Below are positions 8,540 through 16,518 of a DNA stretch of 41,248 bases, in pieces; within the stretch, counting starts at the first letter, position 1; each line of letters starts with the position of its first letter. A model generated the notes under the pieces. It had not been told where the DNA came from and made no database searches. It saw only the letters and a list, made by a program, of their open reading frames with translations. This stretch comes from Bacillota bacterium. Lineage in GTDB: Bacteria; Bacillota; Desulfitobacteriia; Desulfitobacteriales; Desulfitobacteriaceae. The stretch is from NCBI GenBank assembly GCA_023390635.1, contig JAEWCM010000021.1:1-41248 (forward strand). The letters are read 5' to 3'. Made by a program: the position numbers and the translations under genes.

Positions 8540-9306
8540 TTTCCTGCCTCCTTCGCCGCAAGAGCTTTAGTCCTGCGCTTAGCCACTAAATAACCCAGCC
8601 AGATACTGGCCTCATAAAGGAGATACATAGGTCCGGCCATAAGGGCCTGAGTTGTCAAATCAGGAGTTGGAGAAATAACCATGGCCAAGACGATAATGAT
8701 GAAAAATGCATACTTCCGAAATTTTGCCAGTGTCTGCGGGGTTATTACCCCTAAACGGATTAATACCAGCAAAACTACAGGAAGTTGAAAAACAACGCCG
8801 AAGGATAATAAAAAGGTAAGAATAAACTTAAGATAAGACGACTTTGTCAGTAATATCTTTGTTGCCACAGATCCTGATCCTGCCGTCAGTAAAAATTTAA
8901 TACCGATGGGTAGAACGAAGAAATAGCAGAAGGCTATGCCAACAATGAAAAGAACAAGAGAACTGGGAACCACCGTATAAACGGATTTTTTTTCGTTTTG
9001 TTTCAATGCGGGAAGGATAAAACTCCAGATTTGCCATAGAAGTACAGGCAGCGCAACCACAATACCTATTACAATAGACAATTGCAACTTAACCATCATA
9101 GGTTCCATCGGGGTTGTTGTCACAAATTCTGCTACATCAGCATTGATCGCCGGCAATGCCAGCCACGCATAAAGGGGATCACTCAGAAAAAATCCGGCAA
9201 CTGCTCCGATAGCTATAGCATAAGCTGAAATTAATAATACCTTACGCAAAACATTTAAATGTTCAAGCAAAGGCATATTGGCTTCTCCCTGAATTCTTCT
9301 ACGCAT
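8536..9306 (-). CDS. tatC: Twin-arginine translocase subunit TatC
   Basis: Receptor subunit of the Tat translocase that recognises the twin-arginine signal. The product has about six TMs and the N-terminal family signature MPLLEHLNVLRKVLL, with the conserved Glu before the first TM; FYFFVLP-like and FRKYAFFIIIVLAMVISPTPD segments fit TatC. Three starts are possible: GTG 9318, ATG 9306 and ATG 9276. The last has GGGAGA at good spacing and begins exactly at the conserved N-terminus; 9306 is given as a compromise. It lies between the HepS-like gene (gap about 60 bp) and tatA (4-bp overlap). Confidence 0.94.
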   Translation of the reverse strand: MRRRIQGEANMPLLEHLNVLRKVLLISAYAIAIGAVAGFFLSDPLYAWLALPAINADVAEFVTTTPMEPMMVKLQLSIVIGIVVALPVLLWQIWSFILPALKQNEKKSVYTVVPSSLVLFIVGIAFCYFFVLPIGIKFLLTAGSGSVATKILLTKSSYLKFILTFLLSFGVVFQLPVVLLVLIRLGVITPQTLAKFRKYAFFIIIVLAMVISPTPDLTTQALMAGPMYLLYEASIWLGYLVAKRRTKALAAKEAGK

Positions 9307-9369
9307 GTGAGTTGACACATCCTTTCGCTTAAGGCCTATAACGTAAAATACAAGTGCAAATACCTTACT

Positions 9370-10119
9370 TTATTCGATTGTATTGGCTAAAAGTTCCCCT
9401 GCAAAAAAATCATACAATTGATAGAGTGGCGTTAAATCGCCATCATGCTCATCTTGGATTTTCAGCAATAAAACATGGGATTTTTCCAAAAACCCCTTAA
9501 CTACCTCACTTGAAAAATTCTGAGTAAAGGCAGCCCAGCCCAAACCCATCTGATAGCCAAAGGATTCCAGAAGCTCTTTTAAATGGATAGGCGCATTGCA
9601 CAAGTGAGCTGCCAACCCTATAATTTTCCCTGTGAAGCAGCCTTTTTCCTGTCCCATAATTTCGGTGTTTTCCGCAAAACTAAGAGTTTCTCCGTTTTTA
9701 TCTGCAATCCAACGAGCAATTGAACCTTCGCTCATCGCTGCAATTACCTGAGCCAGTGGTTCTAACATATAATCCAGCTGATGTTCGGTCAGTTCCAAAA
9801 AAAACTTACCATATAGATAATCTCCAACAAGTACCGGATACTGTGTTTCCTCTTTTTGCCCATCAAGAACAAGACCATGAACTCGATCAGCCATAAAGAT
9901 GTATTGAACGATTGCAGCCAGGGTGAACACCTGTTCATTTGTTACTCCAAAGGCACGGCTTGAAGCTAAAACCAAAGCAGGACATCCATAGCGATCCAGA
10001 TCATTCATAGGAAGATCAATTAAATCATCATACGTACCTGTTCGAAAAATAATTTTTTGCTTTAAGCGCGCATCAACAGCTAAAACATCATTATAAAAGC
10101 TGGCTTCAAGCAAACCCAT
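9370..10119 (-). CDS. HepS-like, catalytically inactive prenyl synthase-family protein
   Basis: A 249-residue all-helical protein that I read as a trans-prenyl synthase homologue without a working active site, resembling HepS, the small subunit of Bacillus heptaprenyl diphosphate synthase (about 250 residues). VLVGDYLYGKFF at residues ~96-107 aligns with the VxxGDYLLAK region of the catalytic enzymes. Where the first DDxxD should stand there is MADRVHGLV (residues 76-84), and no second DDxxD is present. Start ATG 10119 is chosen because AGGAG precedes it; the ATG at 10152 lacks a site and adds 11 residues. It leads the operon ending with hepT, which supports a HepS-HepT complex. A TorD-type chaperone was considered and looks less likely. 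Identity to HepS is inferred from pattern, not alignment. Confidence 0.65.
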   Translation of the reverse strand: MGLLEASFYNDVLAVDARLKQKIIFRTGTYDDLIDLPMNDLDRYGCPALVLASSRAFGVTNEQVFTLAAIVQYIFMADRVHGLVLDGQKEETQYPVLVGDYLYGKFFLELTEHQLDYMLEPLAQVIAAMSEGSIARWIADKNGETLSFAENTEIMGQEKGCFTGKIIGLAAHLCNAPIHLKELLESFGYQMGLGWAAFTQNFSSEVVKGFLEKSHVLLLKIQDEHDGDLTPLYQLYDFFAGELLANTIE

Positions 10120-10286
10120 GTCATCTCTCCTCGCTATGAAAGGATAACCCATTTATTATTCGAGACTATAAAATAAATTCCTGCCTTCTACTATCATGCA
10201 TCGCATTAATATGACAATATTTTTAGGCAGATTTCCTGAGAGTATACATACGAAAAGTACATCATTAAATTATCTAAAGCTTAAAA

Positions 10287-10315
10287 AGCATAGCATACCA
10301 GGAAGAATAATTCAA
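10287..10315 (-). promoter_or_regulatory. Weak internal promoter candidate for the hepS-like/tat operon
   Basis: Minus-strand TTGAAT (10315-10310) and TATGCT (10292-10287), spacing 17 bp. Each hexamer matches 4 of 6 consensus bases, so it may be chance in AT-rich DNA. Confidence 0.3.
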
Positions 10316-10344
10316 TTATATGTACACTTAATTCCGGATAAATG

Positions 10345-10380
10345 GATAGACTTTATAACTCAAACGCTACAAAGTCTATC
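10345..10380. repeat. Inverted repeat with 10-bp perfect arms
   Basis: GATAGACTTT (10345-10354) and AAAGTCTATC (10371-10380) are perfect complements around a 16-nt loop. There is no T-run on either strand, so it is not an ordinary terminator. It lies in the possible leader of the hepS-like/tat operon. Confidence 0.6.
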
Positions 10381-10470
10381 TTAAAAATACAATTTATAGC
10401 ATAATAATCAGAATACTCTGCACTATACTTCCGGTTTTAACCTGATACTCCCCTTTGTCTGACGAAGATA

Positions 10471-10498
10471 ATTTTAGCATATCACACAAAGCTGTCAA
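10471..10498 (-). promoter_or_regulatory. Sigma-A promoter upstream of the hepS-like/tat/hepT operon
   Basis: Minus-strand TTGACA (10498-10493), 16-bp spacer, TAAAAT (10476-10471): a near-consensus promoter. It is divergent from the carAB promoter about 100 bp away. Confidence 0.65.
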
Positions 10499-10597
10499 CT
10501 AATTCTTCTATTAAATATAAACAAGTCTTTGTCGGTATGTTTGCAGATTGTTTTTGACGCATAAAAATACATCAAAACTCTTAAATAATACATTAAC

Positions 10598-10626
10598 TTG
10601 ACTTTTCGTTTATAAAGTGATATACT
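10598..10626 (+). promoter_or_regulatory. Sigma-A promoter of carAB
   Basis: TTGACT (10598-10603), 17-bp spacer, TATACT (10621-10626). Near-consensus and immediately upstream of the PyrR attenuator. Confidence 0.85.
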
Positions 10627-10643
10627 GCCAAAAATGAATAAAG

Positions 10644-10730
10644 CCTTTAATACAGTCCCGTGAGGCTGGCAAGGTGATGGTGAACGTGATAAAAGGAAGC
10701 CGCAGCGATCTCCAGAGCCGCGGCTTTTGT
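10644..10730 (+). promoter_or_regulatory. PyrR-dependent pyrimidine attenuator in the carAB leader
   Basis: The leader contains AGTCCCGTGAGGCT at about 10654-10667, a full match to the PyrR binding-loop consensus ARUCCNGNGAGGYU. It is flanked by pairing bases CAGTC/GGCTG and CCTT/AAGG (10644-10674). Downstream, AAGCCGC (10697-10703) and GCGGCTT (10720-10726) plus a short T-rich tail form the terminator hairpin. In the known mechanism, UMP-bound PyrR stabilises the anti-antiterminator so the terminator forms, and low UMP allows read-through into carAB. The pyrR gene is not in the window. Confidence 0.88.
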
Positions 10731-10838
10731 TATGCAAAATTTTGTATTTTTATACATTGAGGTTCTGTTAATTTAATACTATAATATTAAATTGATGAAT
10801 GAGAATAATGACTAATAGAAAATAAAGGAGCAAAGAGC

Positions 10839-11957
10839 ATGGAAGCAAGATTATTATTGGAAGACGGCTCGCTGTTTATCGGTAAAGCGTTCGGGGCTGA
10901 AAAGGAGTCAGTTGGAGAGGTTGTCTTTAATACTAGCATGACTGGGTATCAAGAAGTGCTCTCTGACCCTTCTTACTGTGGCCAAATCGTGACCATGACC
11001 TATCCCCTGATTGGGAACTACGGAATTGCCCGCAACGATTTTGAATCCATCCGCCCTTTTGTTCAGGGTTTCGTCGTTCGTTCCTTTGAGGATATGCCAA
11101 GCAATTGGAGGGCAGAATATGCGCTCGATCAGCTTTTAAAAGATTATGACATTATGGGTATTCACGGTATCGATACACGGATGCTAACCCGCATTTTGCG
11201 CCGGAGCGGAACCATGAAAGGATTGCTGACCACCTCTGCCCTTCCCCTTCCTCAACTACAGGCTCAATTAAACGAATCGGTTTTAAGACGGGATCAAGTG
11301 GCTCAGGTATCGACGCAAAGACCCTTTAGCTGCCCCGGAGCAGGAGAACGAGTCGTGGTCGTGGATTTCGGCGCAAAAAGCGGAATTCTCGCTCACTTAA
11401 CCAGAAAAGGATGCGATGTGATTGTCGTTCCTTACAACACAACGGCTCAGGAAATCCGCCGTTTGGCTCCGGACGGAATCATGCTTTCCAACGGTCCTGG
11501 AGATCCTAAAGACGTTCCTGAAGGAATAGAAATGATCCGCGAGTTGCTCGGTAAAATCCCCATTTTCGGAATCTGTCTGGGGCATCAGCTCTTGGCATTG
11601 GCCTGTGGTGCAGATACACTGAAACTCAAATTCGGACACCGGGGCGGTAATCATCCGGTCAAGGAACTGGCTTCAGGCCGTTGTTACATCACTTCACAGA
11701 ACCACGGTTACTCAGTAAAAGAAGAATCCATTCAAGGCACTGACCTGATCGTCACTCACATCAATAATAATGACGGAACAATTGAAGGCATAAGGCACAG
11801 CGAATACCCGGCCTTTTCTGTTCAGTATCATCCTGAAGCTGCTCCTGGGCCTCATGACTCCAGCTACCTCTTTGATGCCTTCATTGATCTGATGAAATCA
11901 TCGAAAATTAAAGAGCAGCGACCTTCCAAACAATCTCAGATTTATGCCGGTTGTTAA
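10839..11957 (+). CDS. carA: Carbamoyl-phosphate synthase small subunit (glutaminase)
   Basis: Hydrolyses glutamine and channels ammonia to CarB for carbamoyl phosphate, the first step of pyrimidine and arginine synthesis. The 372-residue protein has the N-terminal CPSase small domain (FNTSMTGYQEVLSDPSY) and a class I glutamine amidotransferase domain from about residue 170. The nucleophile is Cys246 in IFGICLGHQ; the His/Glu pair is in QYHPEAAPGPHDS. ATG start with AAAGGAG 8 bp upstream. A sigma-A promoter and PyrR attenuator precede it, so control by UMP is expected and this copy probably serves pyrimidine synthesis. carB follows after about 50 bp. Confidence 0.97.
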   Translation: MEARLLLEDGSLFIGKAFGAEKESVGEVVFNTSMTGYQEVLSDPSYCGQIVTMTYPLIGNYGIARNDFESIRPFVQGFVVRSFEDMPSNWRAEYALDQLLKDYDIMGIHGIDTRMLTRILRRSGTMKGLLTTSALPLPQLQAQLNESVLRRDQVAQVSTQRPFSCPGAGERVVVVDFGAKSGILAHLTRKGCDVIVVPYNTTAQEIRRLAPDGIMLSNGPGDPKDVPEGIEMIRELLGKIPIFGICLGHQLLALACGADTLKLKFGHRGGNHPVKELASGRCYITSQNHGYSVKEESIQGTDLIVTHINNNDGTIEGIRHSEYPAFSVQYHPEAAPGPHDSSYLFDAFIDLMKSSKIKEQRPSKQSQIYAGC

Positions 11958-12008
11958 TAGAAATCATGAGTGTGTATGAAACATATTTTAATGAGGGGAG
12001 TTTAAAAG

Positions 12009-15000
12009 ATGCCTAAAAATCCTGACTTGAAAAAGATTCTCGTGATCGGCTCCGGACCTATCGTTATCGGTCAGGCTGCTGAATTTGATTATGCAGGTAC
12101 TCAAGCATGCCAGGCTCTTAAGGGAGAAGGCATGGAAGTCATCCTGATCAACAGCAATCCGGCTACGATCATGACAGATACGAATATCGCCGACAAAGTA
12201 TACATTGAACCGATTTCCCCTGAATTTATCGCTCAAATCATCCATCAGGAACGTCCTGATGGTCTTTTGCCTACCTTAGGAGGCCAGACAGGTTTAAACA
12301 TGGCTGTTAAATTGGCTCATTCCGGTATTTTAGCTGATGAGAATGTGAAACTCTTAGGAACTCAGCTCGCTTCCATCGAAAAAGCGGAAGACCGGGATCA
12401 ATTCCGGCAATTGATGCAGGAATTGAATCAGCCCATTCCTGACAGCATCATCGTCACCACGATAGACCAGGCAATCGATTTTGGTGAAGAAATCGGCTAC
12501 CCCATTATCGTCCGCCCTGCTTATACTTTAGGGGGAACCGGCGGCGGCATTGCCGATAACCAGGAGCAGCTGGAGGAGATTGTATCTTCCGGTCTTCGCT
12601 ACAGTCCTATCGGTCAGTGCTTGATCGAGAAAAGCATCGCCGGTATGAAGGAAATTGAATATGAAGTGATGCGCGATGCCAATGACAACTGTATCGTCGT
12701 GTGTAACATGGAAAACTTCGATCCGGTGGGAGTGCATACAGGAGATAGTATTGTGGTCGCCCCCAGTCAGACCTTATCCGATCGTGAATACCAAATGCTC
12801 CGCACTGCATCCATCACCATTATCCGAGCTCTGAATATTGAAGGAGGCTGCAATATTCAATTTGCCTTGGACCCGCAGAGCTTTCAGTACTATGTCATTG
12901 AAGTGAACCCCCGGGTCAGCCGCTCCTCCGCCCTGGCTTCCAAGGCTACAGGCTACCCCATTGCCAAAATTGCCGCCAAAATTGCTATTGGCTATACCCT
13001 GGATGAATTGAAAAATCCTGTAACCGGCCAAACCTATGCCTGCTTTGAGCCTACTCTCGACTATATTGTATCCAAAATTCCCCGCTGGCCTTTCGATAAG
13101 TTCTCTAAAGCCAATCGTAAATTAGGGACTCAGATGAAAGCTACGGGAGAAATCATGGCCATCGGCCGTACTTTTGAAGAATCCATTTTAAAAGCCATCC
13201 GGTCCCTGGAAATCGGCGTCCACCATCTTTACTTAGAGAGTACGGAAACTCTGGAAGCAGAAGTTCTGGAAAAACGCCTCATCCATCCTGATGATGAAAG
13301 GATCTTTCTGCTGGCTGAAGCTTACCGGCGCGGCTATACCCTGGAAAAGCTTCATGATCTGACAAAAATTGATTGGTGGTTTCTTAATAAAATAAAAAAA
13401 CTAATCGCTTTTGAAAATGAGCTGACCCATAACGACCTGTCCGAGAACCTCCTCACTGAGGCAAAAAAACTGGGATTTGCCGACCGCTCCATTGCCAAGA
13501 TTCGGGATCTGGCAAAGCTAACCACTTTTACTACAGAAGAATCCATCCGCAAATATCGTCTTGAGCTCGGCCTTAAGCCAGTTTATAAAATAGTGGATAC
13601 TTGTGCCGCCGAATTTGAGGCTACCACACCTTACTACTATTCCAGCTATGAAACGGAAGATGAAGTGACCAAGACTGACAAGAAAAAAGTGCTCGTACTC
13701 GGATCCGGTCCAATTCGAATTGGTCAGGGCATCGAATTCGATTATTCTACCGTCCATGCTGTATGGGCTATCCAACAGGCTGGTTATGAAGCAATTATTA
13801 TCAATAACAACCCGGAAACTGTTTCTACGGATTTCAGTACTTCCGACCGCTTGTATTTTGAGCCTCTGTTTTTAGAGGATGTACTAAACGTGATTGATCG
13901 GGAACAGCCAATCGGGGTAATTGTGCAATTCGGAGGGCAGACAGCCATTAACCTGGCGGCAGCTCTCACCAAGGCCGGGGTGAATATTCTGGGCTCTGAT
14001 CTGGAGAGTATCGATACTGCCGAAGACCGGAAAAAATTCGAAGCACTCCTCACGGAGTTGAGAATTCCCCAGCCGCCTGGCGGAACTGTAACTTCTGTGG
14101 ATGAAGCCGTCGGTACAGCACACCGCTTTGGTTATCCGGTTTTGGTCCGTCCTTCCTATGTTCTGGGAGGTAGAGCGATGGAGATCGTCTACTCCGATGA
14201 AGAATTACTGGATTACATGGAGTATGCTGTTAAAATTAACCCAGAGCATCCTGTATTAATCGACCATTATATGCTGGGCAAAGAAGTTGAAGTGGATGCT
14301 ATCTGTGATAAAGAAACAGTGTTGATTCCCGGAATCATGGAACACATAGAAAGAGCAGGCGTTCATTCAGGCGATTCTATCGCCGTCTACCCACCCCAAA
14401 CTCTATCTGCCGAAATCAAGGAAAAGATCACCGATATTACGATCAGAATTGCCAAATCCCTGAATGTGATCGGCCTTGTCAATATTCAGTTTGTGATCTA
14501 CCACAATGAGGTTTATGTGATCGAGGTCAACCCCCGTTCCTCCCGGACCGTGCCCTTCCTCAGCAAGGTAACCAATATTCCCATGGCCAATGTGGCAACA
14601 AAAGTTATCATGGGCAAGACCTTGAAGGAATTAGGCTATGAAGAAGGCCTGTGGGCCGAACCTTCCGGCGTATCCGTGAAAGTTCCCGTGTTCTCCTTTG
14701 CCAAGCTGCGCGGAGTCGATACCACGCTGGGACCGGAAATGAAGTCCACCGGAGAAGTTATGGGCAGGGATGAGACCTTTGCCAAGGCCCTGTACAAGGG
14801 CTTGGTCGGATCAGGTATGAACATTCCTACCTCCGGTACCATCATAGCCACTATTGCCGATAAAGATAAGGATGAATCTATCGAAATTCTGCGTGGTTTT
14901 GCCAACCTGGGCTTTAAGGTCATGGCTACCGGCGGAACGGCACAGGCTTTAGAAAAAGCCGGCCTGGATGTGGCTAAAGTAAACAAGCTCAGCGAAGGCT

Positions 15001-15233
15001 CTCCGAATATTTTAGACTTGATTCACACCGGCCAGGCTCAAATCATCGTCAATACTCTAACCCGGGGTAAAACCCCCCAACGGGACGGATTCCGCATCCG
15101 CAGAGAAGCGGTGGAAAACGGCGTCATCTGTATGACTTCACTGGATACGGTCAAGGCTCTCCTCTATATTCTGGAGATGATCACCTTTTCTGCTCATCCT
15201 ATGCCGAGTCAAAAGGTATATCATAAGATGTAA
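12009..15233 (+). CDS. carB: Carbamoyl-phosphate synthase large subunit
   Basis: Makes carbamoyl phosphate from bicarbonate, ammonia and two ATP in the CarAB complex. At 1074 residues it has full family length, with the internal duplication: VIGSGPIVIGQAAEFDYAG near residue 12 and VLGSGPIRIGQGIEFDY near residue 565. Each half carries an ATP-grasp domain (RPAYTLGGTGGG; RPSYVLGGRAM), with an oligomerisation region between. The C-terminal MGS-like allosteric domain (from about residue 935) contains KVMATGGTAQALEKAG and binds effectors such as UMP in the family. ATG start with GGGGAG upstream. A long hairpin terminator follows directly. Confidence 0.98.
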   Translation: MPKNPDLKKILVIGSGPIVIGQAAEFDYAGTQACQALKGEGMEVILINSNPATIMTDTNIADKVYIEPISPEFIAQIIHQERPDGLLPTLGGQTGLNMAVKLAHSGILADENVKLLGTQLASIEKAEDRDQFRQLMQELNQPIPDSIIVTTIDQAIDFGEEIGYPIIVRPAYTLGGTGGGIADNQEQLEEIVSSGLRYSPIGQCLIEKSIAGMKEIEYEVMRDANDNCIVVCNMENFDPVGVHTGDSIVVAPSQTLSDREYQMLRTASITIIRALNIEGGCNIQFALDPQSFQYYVIEVNPRVSRSSALASKATGYPIAKIAAKIAIGYTLDELKNPVTGQTYACFEPTLDYIVSKIPRWPFDKFSKANRKLGTQMKATGEIMAIGRTFEESILKAIRSLEIGVHHLYLESTETLEAEVLEKRLIHPDDERIFLLAEAYRRGYTLEKLHDLTKIDWWFLNKIKKLIAFENELTHNDLSENLLTEAKKLGFADRSIAKIRDLAKLTTFTTEESIRKYRLELGLKPVYKIVDTCAAEFEATTPYYYSSYETEDEVTKTDKKKVLVLGSGPIRIGQGIEFDYSTVHAVWAIQQAGYEAIIINNNPETVSTDFSTSDRLYFEPLFLEDVLNVIDREQPIGVIVQFGGQTAINLAAALTKAGVNILGSDLESIDTAEDRKKFEALLTELRIPQPPGGTVTSVDEAVGTAHRFGYPVLVRPSYVLGGRAMEIVYSDEELLDYMEYAVKINPEHPVLIDHYMLGKEVEVDAICDKETVLIPGIMEHIERAGVHSGDSIAVYPPQTLSAEIKEKITDITIRIAKSLNVIGLVNIQFVIYHNEVYVIEVNPRSSRTVPFLSKVTNIPMANVATKVIMGKTLKELGYEEGLWAEPSGVSVKVPVFSFAKLRGVDTTLGPEMKSTGEVMGRDETFAKALYKGLVGSGMNIPTSGTIIATIADKDKDESIEILRGFANLGFKVMATGGTAQALEKAGLDVAKVNKLSEGSPNILDLIHTGQAQIIVNTLTRGKTPQRDGFRIRREAVENGVICMTSLDTVKALLYILEMITFSAHPMPSQKVYHKM

Positions 15234-15242
15234 TAAGAGCGG

Positions 15243-15310
15243 GCCAAGCAATGAATGACGCAAACCGACGTTAATCACTCATCTCCGATCATTTATTGCT
15301 TGGCTTTGTC
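15243..15310 (+). terminator. Rho-independent terminator after carB
   Basis: A 16-bp stem with one G-U pair: GCCAAGCAATGAATGA (15243-15258) with TCATTTATTGCTTGGC (15289-15304). The loop is about 30 nt and a T-rich tail follows. It ends the carAB transcript. Confidence 0.75.
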
Positions 15311-15335
15311 TTTAAAGCTCTATTTTGGGGCAATC

Positions 15336-15368
15336 TAAAAAGCGTTCTCTCTAAAAGAAAGAACGCTT
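15336..15368 (-). terminator. Rho-independent terminator of the tRNA-Pro transcript
   Basis: Arms 15340-15352 and 15356-15368 (AAGCGTTCT core) pair over 13 positions with one mismatch and a 3-nt AAA loop; the minus strand continues with a run of T. It lies about 50 bp past the 3' end of the tRNA gene. Confidence 0.82.
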
Positions 15369-15420
15369 CAATTTCTATACCCTTTAAAATTCAATAAAAA
15401 GCTTTGTTAGGATTAATCAA

Positions 15421-15497
15421 TGGTCGGAGCGACACGATTTGAACGTGCGACCTCTACCACCCCAAGGTAGCGCTCTACCAAGCTGAGCCACGCCCCG
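15421..15497 (-). tRNA. tRNA-Pro (anticodon TGG)
   Basis: The 77-nt cloverleaf on the minus strand has acceptor arms CGGGGCG/CGCTCCG, a D arm GCTCAGCTTGGTAGAGC, and an anticodon arm CTACC-TTGGGGT-GGTAG with TGG as anticodon. The T arm is GCACG-TTCAAAT-CGTGT, and an encoded ACCA ends the gene. TGG reads CCA and, by wobble, other proline codons. Own promoter at 15524-15552 and own terminator at 15336-15368, so it is monocistronic. Confidence 0.97.
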
Positions 15498-15523
15498 ACT
15501 TCATCCCTAATGGGAACTTTATT

Positions 15524-15552
15524 AAGATACCATATTTATGGCTTTTTGACAA
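15524..15552 (-). promoter_or_regulatory. Sigma-A promoter of tRNA-Pro
   Basis: Minus-strand TTGTCA (15552-15547), 17-bp spacer, TATCTT (15529-15524). It ends 26 bp before the first base of the tRNA. Confidence 0.75.
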
Positions 15553-15590
15553 GAGTTTAATCCTATAAATCCAGCTTTTTTAGGCACTTT

Positions 15591-16058
15591 TTAGTTTTGG
15601 CCTATAACCTCCACTTTTCGTACTCCCTTAATTTCTGCCAAGCCAGCCAACAATCGTTCCGGCGTATCAATCATGGCAGCTGTTTCAATGGAGACGGAAA
15701 CGTTGGCTACTCCTTGTAAGGGTATCCCCTGATTAATGGTCAGCACACTTCCCTTGTACGAGGCGATGAAATTTAAAACATGAGACAGAACTCCTGCTTG
15801 ATGCTCCAATATCAAGGAAATAGTAATAATACGCTCTTTACTTACTTCGTAAAAAGGGAATACGCCATCTTTATATTTATAATATGCACTTCTGCTTAAA
15901 CCAATTTTTTCTACCGCATCGTTTATTGTGTAAACATCACCTTTAGCCAGCAATTCTTTGGCTTTCGCCGTTTTCAGAATTGCTTCCGGCAAAATATCCT
16001 TACTTACGATGAGGAAATCACGCTGCTTATTAATGCTCACTTTGTTCTCTCCAATCAA
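15591..16058 (-). CDS. ACT domain-containing protein of the UPF0735/PheB family
   Basis: A 155-residue protein with an N-terminal helix-turn-helix-like region (residues ~25-65; TINDAVEKIGLSRSAYYKYKDG) and a C-terminal ACT domain (about 75-150; ISLILEHQAGVLSHVLNFIA). ACT domains usually bind amino acids. The family occurs in Bacillus as PheB-like proteins and is thought to be regulatory, but its target is not known. Start is TTG at 16058 with a strong GGAGGAG site about 8 bp upstream. A near-perfect promoter precedes it (16085-16113) and the gene appears to be transcribed alone. The name pheB would over-claim function. Confidence 0.85.
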   Translation of the reverse strand: MIGENKVSINKQRDFLIVSKDILPEAILKTAKAKELLAKGDVYTINDAVEKIGLSRSAYYKYKDGVFPFYEVSKERIITISLILEHQAGVLSHVLNFIASYKGSVLTINQGIPLQGVANVSVSIETAAMIDTPERLLAGLAEIKGVRKVEVIGQN

Positions 16059-16084
16059 CCAGATTTCTCCTCCATGTCAGAGTT

Positions 16085-16113
16085 ATTATAAGCAATAGAC
16101 TTAAGTTTGGCAA
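16085..16113 (-). promoter_or_regulatory. Sigma-A promoter of the ACT-domain gene
   Basis: Minus-strand TTGCCA (16113-16108), 17-bp spacer, TATAAT (16090-16085). Confidence 0.8.
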
Positions 16114-16136
16114 GGCTCGCTCTTTGCCCCTTTAAT

Positions 16137-16440
16137 TTAGCAGGAGCCACCCCCTCGGCGCAGGGGTTCGGGGCAGGGGCAGGCTTGCCCCACAACGCTG
16201 TGGAGGGCGCCAGGGCTGCTGCTCTGGCCTGAGCGCGCTACGCCGGAAATCCTGTGGCTTTTCTGTATGTAAACCTCCGGCTCGCATGCCGCCCAGACAG
16301 CGCGCGGATTACCACCCCTCTGCCCAATCTCTCCGCTTTTGTACATCAAGCCTGCCCCTTCTTCTCTGCTTTGCTTTGAGCGGCATTTGCAGGGACTTAA
16401 GTCTTCTTTGGGGAGCACGAAGTCTATTTCCTCACACCAT
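16137..16440. other. GC-rich intergenic block with tandem hairpins
   Basis: About 300 bp, clearly richer in G and C than its surroundings (most extreme in 16140-16260), with no recognisable gene. Four small inverted repeats stand in a row: 16151-16155/16162-16166 (CCCCT/AGGGG); 16176-16181/16186-16191 (GGGGCA/TGCCCC); 16190-16194/16199-16203 (CCACA/TGTGG); and 16209-16213/16224-16228 (GCCAG/CTGGC). It lies between the spoIVA terminator and the ACT-gene promoter. A 93-codon minus-strand frame crosses it (16137-16418) but is rich in G, R, S and P and resembles no family I know. It may be a dispersed extragenic repeat, a structured RNA or decayed sequence. Confidence 0.5.
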
Positions 16441-16455
16441 TCCTTCTGCTATGCT

Positions 16456-16497
16456 GACAAAAAGACGACAACTTGTTTTCCGCAAGTGTCGTCTTTG
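16456..16497 (-). terminator. Rho-independent terminator after spoIVA
   Basis: AAAGACGACAACTTG (16461-16475) pairs with CAAGTGTCGTCTTT (16483-16496) around a short loop, with one bulged base. On the minus strand a T-run follows. It stands 22 bp past the spoIVA stop. Confidence 0.85.
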
Positions 16498-16518
16498 ATA
16501 TTTTTCAAACTTATTTAC

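Larger units (their letters stand above)
10120..10470 (-). other. Long untranslated leader or intergenic stretch upstream of the HepS-like gene
   Basis: No convincing gene in this AT-rich stretch. If transcription starts at the promoter at 10471-10498, it would be a leader of about 340 nt. It holds an inverted repeat (10345-10380), a short GGTT/AACC hairpin near 10433, and a second, weaker promoter-like pair at 10287-10315. No known riboswitch class was recognised. Confidence 0.4.

Noticed and set aside
9370..10152. TorD/DmsD-type chaperone for the gene beside tatC
   Set aside because: Location near tat genes made it tempting, but the GDYLYGKFF region, helix pattern and hepT in the same operon fit a prenyl synthase homologue better.
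10120..10470. Known riboswitch or 6S RNA in the leader of the hepS-like operon
   Set aside because: None of the conserved cores of riboswitch classes I know, nor a 6S-type bubble, could be identified by eye.
16137..16418. 93-codon minus-strand frame in the GC-rich block as a gene
   Set aside because: Composition dominated by Gly, Arg, Ser and Pro, no family resemblance, and open frames are expected by chance in GC-rich DNA.
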